The notes under the pieces are model-generated. The model was not told the origin of the DNA, did not search any database, and saw only the letters and a list, made by a program, of their open reading frames with translations. Below are positions 47,871 to 55,140 of a stretch of 55,140 bases of DNA, in pieces (positions within the stretch are counted from its first letter, which is position 1; each line of letters opens with the position of its first letter). The stretch is from Candolleomyces eurysporus (lineage: Eukaryota; Basidiomycota; Agaricomycetes; Agaricales; Psathyrellaceae): assembly GCA_027579435.1 (NCBI GenBank), contig JANBPK010001231.1, forward strand, positions 1 to 55,140, in the 5' to 3' direction. The translations under genes and the position numbers were made by a program.

Positions 47871-50800
47871 ATGTCCGAAGCTACGGAAACTCGTGGAGAC
47901 AATACCGCCGGCAATTCGGAGCGCAATACTCCATTTTCGTCTCGCGCTGCGACACCCGTCGGTGGTAGTGGGAGCCGATCGTCGAGCAGGAGCAGATTGA
48001 GGGAGAAAGTGGGGAAGAAATGGGACAAGGGAGTCGGCAACGTTAAGCGTTTCTTCGGGCTGAAGGAGAAAGGAGCGGGAACGGCTCAAGAGGCTGGATC
48101 CGGTGACGGTGGAACTGGCAGTGCGGCGATTGTCGGTGTCGCTGCTACTAGCGCTTCTGTTGGATTGACCATCACTGCCCCTCAAGTTGTAACTCCAGCA
48201 CTCGGCCAAGCAGGCTATCTCGTGCCCATGGCTCCTGCCACCGCCGCCGGCACCGATGAAGTCCAGGGGGTTGGGACATCTCTCACCTCTGCTACGGCTA
48301 CGACACAGAGGACCAACAATCCACTCGATCAGGAGCTTGCCTTGGGAGGCTCTGACACTTTTCTTGCTCCAGATAACAACGCAGCCTTAGCTCTCGGCGC
48401 TGCACAAGAGGTTGCTCAAGAGAATCTCGCCGCCCTCCCGCCAACCCTCGTACAAGCCGAGGGCGCCGTCCCGATCACGGCCCGTGAAGCGATCGACCCA
48501 TCGACAGCTGCCATTGCCGTCCCTACCCCCGCAAATCCTGGCCTCATTGGAGAAGAACAACAGATGGGGCGTGAAGGCGCAGAAGTTTCGTCGCCACCCC
48601 GAGCTGGTCAAGCAGGAGCGAGCGCGGTGGATTCCAACCCGTCGGGAGCCTCCTCGAGTAAGGCCTGGACTATCGTCACGGGCGCTTTGAAGAAGACACT
48701 TCAAGGAGCGGTTCCCTTTATCCCAGACCCTTTCAAAGGCCCCGCTGAGCTGCNTTTTGAAGGCTATCGACGTCTTTGAGGTAAGTTGGCCCGCCCCTTC
48801 AATAATCATTCCTTGCTAACAATCCGTAGCAAGCGAAATCAAACAAAGAAGAGATGGAGGATCTGAAGATGCGTTGCAACCTCCTCAATGAAAGTCTGGT
48901 GAACGCGATTAAGGGACAAGATACAGGATTGCTGTCGGATGATTTGAGAGATAGTATTGGCCGTCTCGTGAAGTACGTCTCATTTTGCGTCGAGCCCAGG
49001 CAGCATCTCATTGATATCAATGCTAGGGGAATATCTGATACCCTTATGGATACAGCGGTGAAGAAGTCGACAGGAATTACGGCGTATATCCTGGTGGAGG
49101 ATGACGCGGAGGCTCTGAAGAAGGCAAACCAGCAAATCGATCAAGTGCTCCAGCGCTTCTGGGTAAATGCAATTCGGTTTCTACAATACGGGGGCTGATG
49201 GTTATGTAGATTGAGAACCTCATTGCAGGCGCTCTTGTCCTGAGCGACGTCCGCCAAACAGTCAAAGACCAAGAAGGGTGGATGGCAAAGCTGTGTGTTA
49301 CTGCGGACAAACATTTCAAGGTGCGCAGTCTGGAAGCCATTTCCCTTGATATGCGTTGACCATTATGATAGAACGCGGCTCTGGATAAATTGAAGAATGT
49401 TCCTAGCGCTGCATATGACTCTCAGGCTCTCACAAAGGTCGACACATGCTTCGAGGGCACCCGGGTAAAGCTCCTAGCTGGCATTGGCCGCTGGATGAGT
49501 GACACTGCATTGGATGGACCTGAAACCGGGAAACCTATCTACGTCCTTGATGGGATCGCTGGGATTGGGAAATCCACCGTCGCTAAAACAGTGGCCAAGC
49601 GTGCTGATGATATCAACTCTCTTGGGGCTAGCTTCTTCTTCTCTCGTGATCATGCTGAGCGACAGCATGCCGATAACTTTGTGCACACTATCACTCATCA
49701 GCTTGCTTGCTGCAATCTTTCCTATGGAGAAGCCATTGCTACTGCAATTGACAATCATCCTGGAAGCCTACACAAGGTCATGCCAGAGCAGTTTTCCACT
49801 CTTGTGGCTGAGCCTCTTTGCAATATGCTCAAGCAAAGAGCAACACCTCTTATCTTTGTCTTTGATGCCCTGGATGAATGTGTTGAACATGATGCCTTAG
49901 ATGTGTTGAGTCTAATCATACATTCACTTTCTCCACTGCCCAAGGTCAAGATCTTTCTCACTGCTCGACCAGAGCTGGTGCTCAGAAATCAGTATCAAAA
50001 CACACTTTTGGCTAGGTCTTTGGCTAGCTGCTTTCATCTTCAGAATATTGAAGCTCTGATTGTAGACTCTGACATCAATCTGTATCTCAATCACTGCCTG
50101 TCATCTTTGAACATACAAAAAGCCTTCATGGGCATGAAATGTGCATCTTGGGTTCCCACAGAGGAGGAGAAAAGAAAGCTTGTTCAGGTTGCAGACAGGC
50201 TTTTCATATTTGCCTCTACTGCTGTAAAAACTATTCTTGATAGAAAGCACCTCAACCCAAAGCGCCAACTTGATGCTATTTTGAGCATCAAACCAGCCAA
50301 TGCAATTACCTCTCTGTATATGCAGGTGCTCAATAGTGCTAAACCTCCAGAAGACTATGATGACTGGATGGCCAGCTTTAAAACAGCCATTGGAACTCTT
50401 GTTGTCCTTCAGTACCCTCTTCCTATTGAAAGCTTGGCAAACCTACTAGGCATAGAGTCTGATGAACTCACTTCCATCTTAGCAAACTTGCATGCAGTGC
50501 TTGCTCCAGTGAATGATGGGCCTAATCCAACCCATAAAATCCACCATAAATCATTTGCTGACTTTGTCACAAATGCTGGCCAATCTAAAGAATATTTTGT
50601 CAGAGAACAAGACTGGCATCTGCATCTAGCTAAATGCTGCTTGCAAACTATGAATCAGCAACTCCAATTTAATATCTGCCAAGTATCTCCTGCAGATCAG
50701 TACAAAGATCTTGCTGATTTGCCAAACCTGAACAAAGAAAAGCTAACCCAAGGGTTAAAATATGCCATCTGCCATTGGGCCACTTGGACAAGAGCACCCT

Positions 50801-51243
50801 CAGGTCTTTGGATGAAGATATCAAGCAGCTACTTGAAGAGTTTGCCAGGATTCATTTACTGCACTGGCTTGAAGCTTTGGCTTATTCTGAGGAGCTGGAT
50901 ACTGCCTATTATACATAGCATGCAAACAGCTCTAGCAGTTTTGGTGAGTTGTTCACAATCAACAGATGATGCAAAGAGCTTACATCCTAATAGACAAGCT
51001 GTCATGACTTGCAAGAAATTCAAGAAGTACTCCAAGATGGCCAAAGATTTGTTGTATCATATGGCAATACCATTAAGCACTCACCACTCCATGTCTTTTG
51101 GTCATGCATTTCTTTTGCACCCAAACTATCAAGCATATACAAATTATATGCAAATAACATTGAAAGAACAAAACTTGTCACTGGCCATGCCAGCTTCTGG
51201 CCATCAGAACTTGCAGTTTTGCATGGCCATTCTAGCTTGGTGA
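47871..51243 (+). CDS. STAND/NLR-type protein: helical N-terminus plus NACHT
   Basis: ATG 47871 (MSEATETRGDNTAGNSERNT). A low-complexity Ala/Gly/Ser-rich head of about 280 residues, with a basic SRSRLREKVGKKWDKG patch, precedes VPFIPDPFKGPAEL. Removing the N at 48754 gives LLLKAIDVFE before an intron. Four short GT-AG introns then build an alpha-helical segment (MEDLKMRCNLLNESLVNAIK, DSIGRLVKGISDTLMDTAVK, KKANQQIDQVLQRFW) that resembles the MLKL-NTD/HeLo-like domains at the head of fungal NLRs. Next come ALDKLKNVPSAAYDSQ, CFEGTRVKLLAGIGRWMSD and NACHT: Walker A GIAGIGKST, FFFSRDHAERQ, Walker B LIFVFDALDEC, LTARPEL. The frame is intact to about 50790, then slips; the listed stop at 51243 is out of the ancestral frame. 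Expected role: ligand-sensing, non-self recognition or programmed cell death. Confidence 0.75.
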
Positions 51244-52396
51244 ACCATGTTGCTTTTTCACCTGATGGACAGAGGCTGGCCTCAGCATCTCATGATAACA
51301 CAGTGTGCCTGTGGAACAGCCAGACAGGTGCTGCTCTTGGAACTCTGGAAGGCCATTCNGGNNAGGTGNTCTATGTTGCCTTTTCACCTGATGGACAGAG
51401 GCTGGTCTCACAATCCAAGGGCACAATGTATCTGTGGGACAGTCAGATGCATGCACTCTTAGCAACTTCAAAGGACAACTTTTTCTTTGTCAACGTTAAA
51501 ACATCTTTGTGTTTTTATGCATATTCCAAAGCTTCCCCCTCTCTCTCTGGATTGTATTCTGTGTCATATCTTAATCCTTCTGTGCAACTGTCAGCTGCCC
51601 CAATCACCTACTTTCCATCCAATTGGGATGTTTGTGCTGTTTCCTTTAATTCACCTTCAAATTTAGCAGCAGTAGGCCTTTCCAATGGACAAGTTCATAT
51701 TCTTGACATTTCCCATTTCTCAGCTGAGTGAGCTTGCTGACTCTTCATTTTATACTTTCTCCAATGGCCTTTGGATTTACTATGTACTTGTAGTTGGTGT
51801 AAGACCACTGGCTTACTATGGTTGCTATAATGCACATACATACTTGCCACTAGCAGAACAGTTAAGCTACTCTGTTATGTTCATTCTGGTGAAGTGGTTA
51901 GGCTGGCAATCAGTCCTGCTTACATTCAGTGTTGAGTTAAAACTTCAGATTTTTGGTGTTCTCATTAATTAACATGCATACACTTTTATGTCAAGGTAAG
52001 CCCTTATAAGATGGGACATAGGTTCAACAGAATTGCTAACAACCACCAAAGCCAACCAAAGGTGTGCAACATAGACCAAAGCACAATTGCCACCTTCCAC
52101 TGGATAGACGAAATCACCAACTGGTGTCCCATCCCATTGATAACATGCAAATCCAAGTTACCTAGTGGTGCTACCAGCACAACATCTTCATTGAACTGGA
52201 CATATATTTCAAGTTATTCACCTTTGTGGCAGCAGTATCATTCCTGGGGCCTGTGAAGTTGAGAGGAATATTCAAGGGCTTTGCAGTCCAGATGTTGTTT
52301 TTACAGTCTCCAAATCCCTTATGCTGTCCCATACATCCATATAGTATGCAAGCTCAAGGACAAGTTGGCCAAATAATTGTCATGTGGAACAGACTT
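49673..52396. other. CpG-depleted segment
   Basis: By hand count, 49681-52380 holds four CG dinucleotides (at about 49966, 50263, 51494 and 52109), against roughly 120 expected for about 42% GC. The stretch 50265-51493 has none. The flanking 120-bp blocks on each side hold five or six each. The depletion covers most of NACHT, the WD40 remnant and about 650 bp beyond it. Confidence 0.85.
50785..51731 (+). pseudogene. Broken linker and WD40 part of the NLR-type gene
   Basis: After CHWAT the protein continues one frame over as LDKSTLRSLDEDIKQLLEEF, ARIHLLHWLEALAYSEELDT, then meets TAG, TGA and TAA-TAG stops before resuming as DLQEIQEVLQDGQRFVVSYG, SPLHVFWSCISFAP, LYANNIERTKLVTGHASFW. Two WD40 repeats follow (HSSLVNHVAFSPDGQRLASA with NTVCLW, and YVAFSPDGQRLVSQ with MYLW) and a weaker third (DVCAVSFNSPSNLAAVG), ending at 51731. 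Five Ns sit between the two repeats. In intact relatives the WD40 array binds the ligand, so this copy is unlikely to make a full receptor. Confidence 0.7.
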
Positions 52397-52718
52397 CGAC
52401 GGCAAGCGAAATCCTCCTGCCATCCTATTATCAGATTCTTATTTCTGCATCTGCCATTTGAAGGATTGAGAGTGCTTCTCTGACCACAAAGATCGTGCGG
52501 ATACCAGGGGTATTGCGATTCATGAGAGACTGAGTACTTACAAATACAAATGACGGTTTGCTATACGCGAAAGTGCAAAGACAGAGGAAATAACACTAGG
52601 TGACAACAAGTTTTGAGAGGTGACGACAGTGAGACCGGGACTGCAAGCTAACAAAAACGCTGGTCCAAGAAGACGGTGTGCAGGTGTGATAGAAAGAGAA
52701 TGCACAAAGAGGAGGGCC
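51732..52718. other. Downstream of the NLR remnant, no gene seen
   Basis: Short frames (51685-51972, 52011-52256) without domains. The CpG-poor, AT-richer part ends at about 52397, after which ordinary base composition resumes. It may hold further decayed WD40-protein sequence. Confidence 0.4.
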
Positions 52719-54064
<1,346 letters not shown>

Positions 54065-54558
54065 CGTCGTGGAGAACGGTGAGCAAGGGGCGTTTGGCGT
54101 CGTGCACGATGGTGAGCAATGCTCCTTCCTGATGGATAACGATCACGTGTGCGATTTCTCGTTGGAGCTAGCCGTGGGCCGTTAGTCCCAGTGAAAAATC
54201 CCTCCGGTGCGGTACGATCCCCGACGGTCCTTACCGAGAATAGACCTGTCGTACAGGTTCGTAGAGTTTTGTTCTGTACCGTCAAAACGGTCGTTTCTGG
54301 AATGTATTAACCGGTGTACCACGATACACTCTGGTTTCTTCTTTCTGGATTTCCGAGTTTCGACGAAAGGAACTGGTTATATTGATACATTACAAATGCC
54401 GGTACACTACGAATTATCGGAATGCTGTATGAGAAATGCTAGTTACACACCGAAGAGATACCAAATCCACTATAATAGATAAATAGAATGGAAAATTGTC
54501 TAAGTCGCTCACGAGTCAGAGGGCGATGAAATAGGATCCAGGGGAGAGGGAAGAGGAA
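54065..54558. other. Intergenic region, no feature seen
   Basis: About 490 bp between two minus-strand genes; it contains the promoter of the CFIm25 gene. Small frames at 54058-54285 and 54207-54482 show no domain. Confidence 0.5.
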
Positions 54559-55084
54559 CTAGGTTGGAGGCGATTTCTTGTGCGCAATTTTGGCGACCTT
54601 GGCTGTGTCATCGTATTGCTGAATGGGTGATTTTGTCAGAATAATAGCAGTAGATGGAACAGGGGAGCAATACCTTGCGATCGACCTTCTCAACTTTAGC
54701 CCAGGCGTTGCCAACCTCCTTATTTGTAGCAGTTGGATGTTCTCTCATATAAGAAATTGAGAAATAATTGCTAAGAGCACCGGTGAGTCAATAAGCTGAT
54801 ATCAGAACTGTGTTGTGAACCCACTGTGCTGTGTATATCGTTAGATCAGGGACGCAGACGTCGGAATTCTTGCCCCTCGGTCTCGCTTTGGGCTTTCCAA
54901 GCGAATCACCTGTTTCTGAAGTCAAAGCTGGTGGTGGTGGTGGTGGTGGTGGTGGTGGAATGAGCGTGTTATCCTTTGAGATCTTGTGAATCTGAGAGCA
55001 ACCGCCGCTGCAGTTTTTGGAGGGGTGAGTGAAAGAACCAATATTAATAGAACAAAAGAAAAGCGTACAATGTATCGCCCTCAA
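54559..55084 (-). CDS. Partial gene with a possible HMG-like domain
   Basis: Three exons on the minus strand can be joined in frame: 55084 (or beyond) to 54825, 54770-54674, 54618-54559. They encode a poly-Pro stretch, KPKARPRGKNSD, then TAHNYFSISYMREHPTATN, KEVGNAWAKVEKVDRKQYDD and TAKVAKIAHKKSPPT. The pattern of aromatic, Arg, Glu-x-Pro, Asn-Lys-Glu, Gly-x-x-Trp, Lys-x-Tyr resembles the second and third helices of HMG-box proteins, with a basic arm before it. The domain is weak and the 5' end is not determined, so the product is uncertain. An ATG at 55084 is the most upstream seen before the window edge region. Confidence 0.4.
54929..54958. repeat. (TGG)10 trinucleotide repeat
   Basis: Ten TGG units, coding for a run of prolines on the minus strand in the possible HMG-like gene. 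Confidence 0.95.
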
Positions 55085-55140
55085 GCATGCTTAGGAAACC
55101 GCCCTGACTCAGAGAACCCACTTTATCATTTGCAATCTCT

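Overview
The window looks like a draft-assembly piece of a mushroom-forming basidiomycete (Agaricomycetes). The evidence is short (about 50-75 nt) GT-AG introns throughout, many F-box proteins, a NACHT/WD40 STAND protein, a priA-like cysteine-rich secreted protein, a questin-oxidase-like protein and basidiomycete-style MET17, NUDT21/CFIm25, TVP38 and roadblock genes. All identifications come from reading translations by eye; no database search was run. About 85 isolated N bases are present, most of them between 7.5 and 17 kb, and several coincide with frame breaks.

Layout. 1-734: 5' part of an Sfp1-like C2H2 zinc-finger gene (minus). 735-8331: long stretch with microsatellites and no supportable gene. 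8.3-16 kb: three paralogous F-box-like genes interleaved with two paralogous drug/metabolite-type (EamA) transporters. 17.0-17.8 kb: priA-like secreted protein. 19.1-20.5 kb: a different F-box gene. 21.6-31.1 kb: two TVP38/VTT membrane-protein paralogs flanking three more members of the F-box-like family. 31.6-37.6 kb: roadblock/LC7 protein, questin-oxidase-like protein, large F-box protein. 38.0-40.1 kb: O-acetylhomoserine sulfhydrylase whose 3' end can splice to a lysine-rich tail ending in a CaaX box. 41-44.4 kb: a low-complexity, probably nuclear protein and an unrecognised internally duplicated ORF. 45.1-47.5 kb: two decayed genes, an ornithine-cyclodeaminase-like fragment (minus) and an M36 fungalysin metallopeptidase (plus). 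47.9-51.7 kb: a STAND/NLR-type gene with a possible MLKL/HeLo-like helical N-terminus, an intact NACHT domain and a broken WD40 part. From the NACHT domain onward it lies in a sharply bounded 2.7-kb segment with almost no CpG. 52.7-54.1 kb: NUDT21/CFIm25 (minus). 54.6 kb to the end: a partial gene with a possible HMG-like domain.

The housekeeping genes (MET17, NUDT21, roadblock, TVP38, Sfp1-like) do not form a pathway together. The accessory material consists of lineage-specific, repeatedly duplicated families (F-box-like, EamA, TVP38) and a surveillance-type NLR next to pseudogenes. The most interesting observations are the CpG desert over the NLR gene, the possible prenylated MET17 isoform, and the six-member F-box-like family with its own conserved C-terminal signature.
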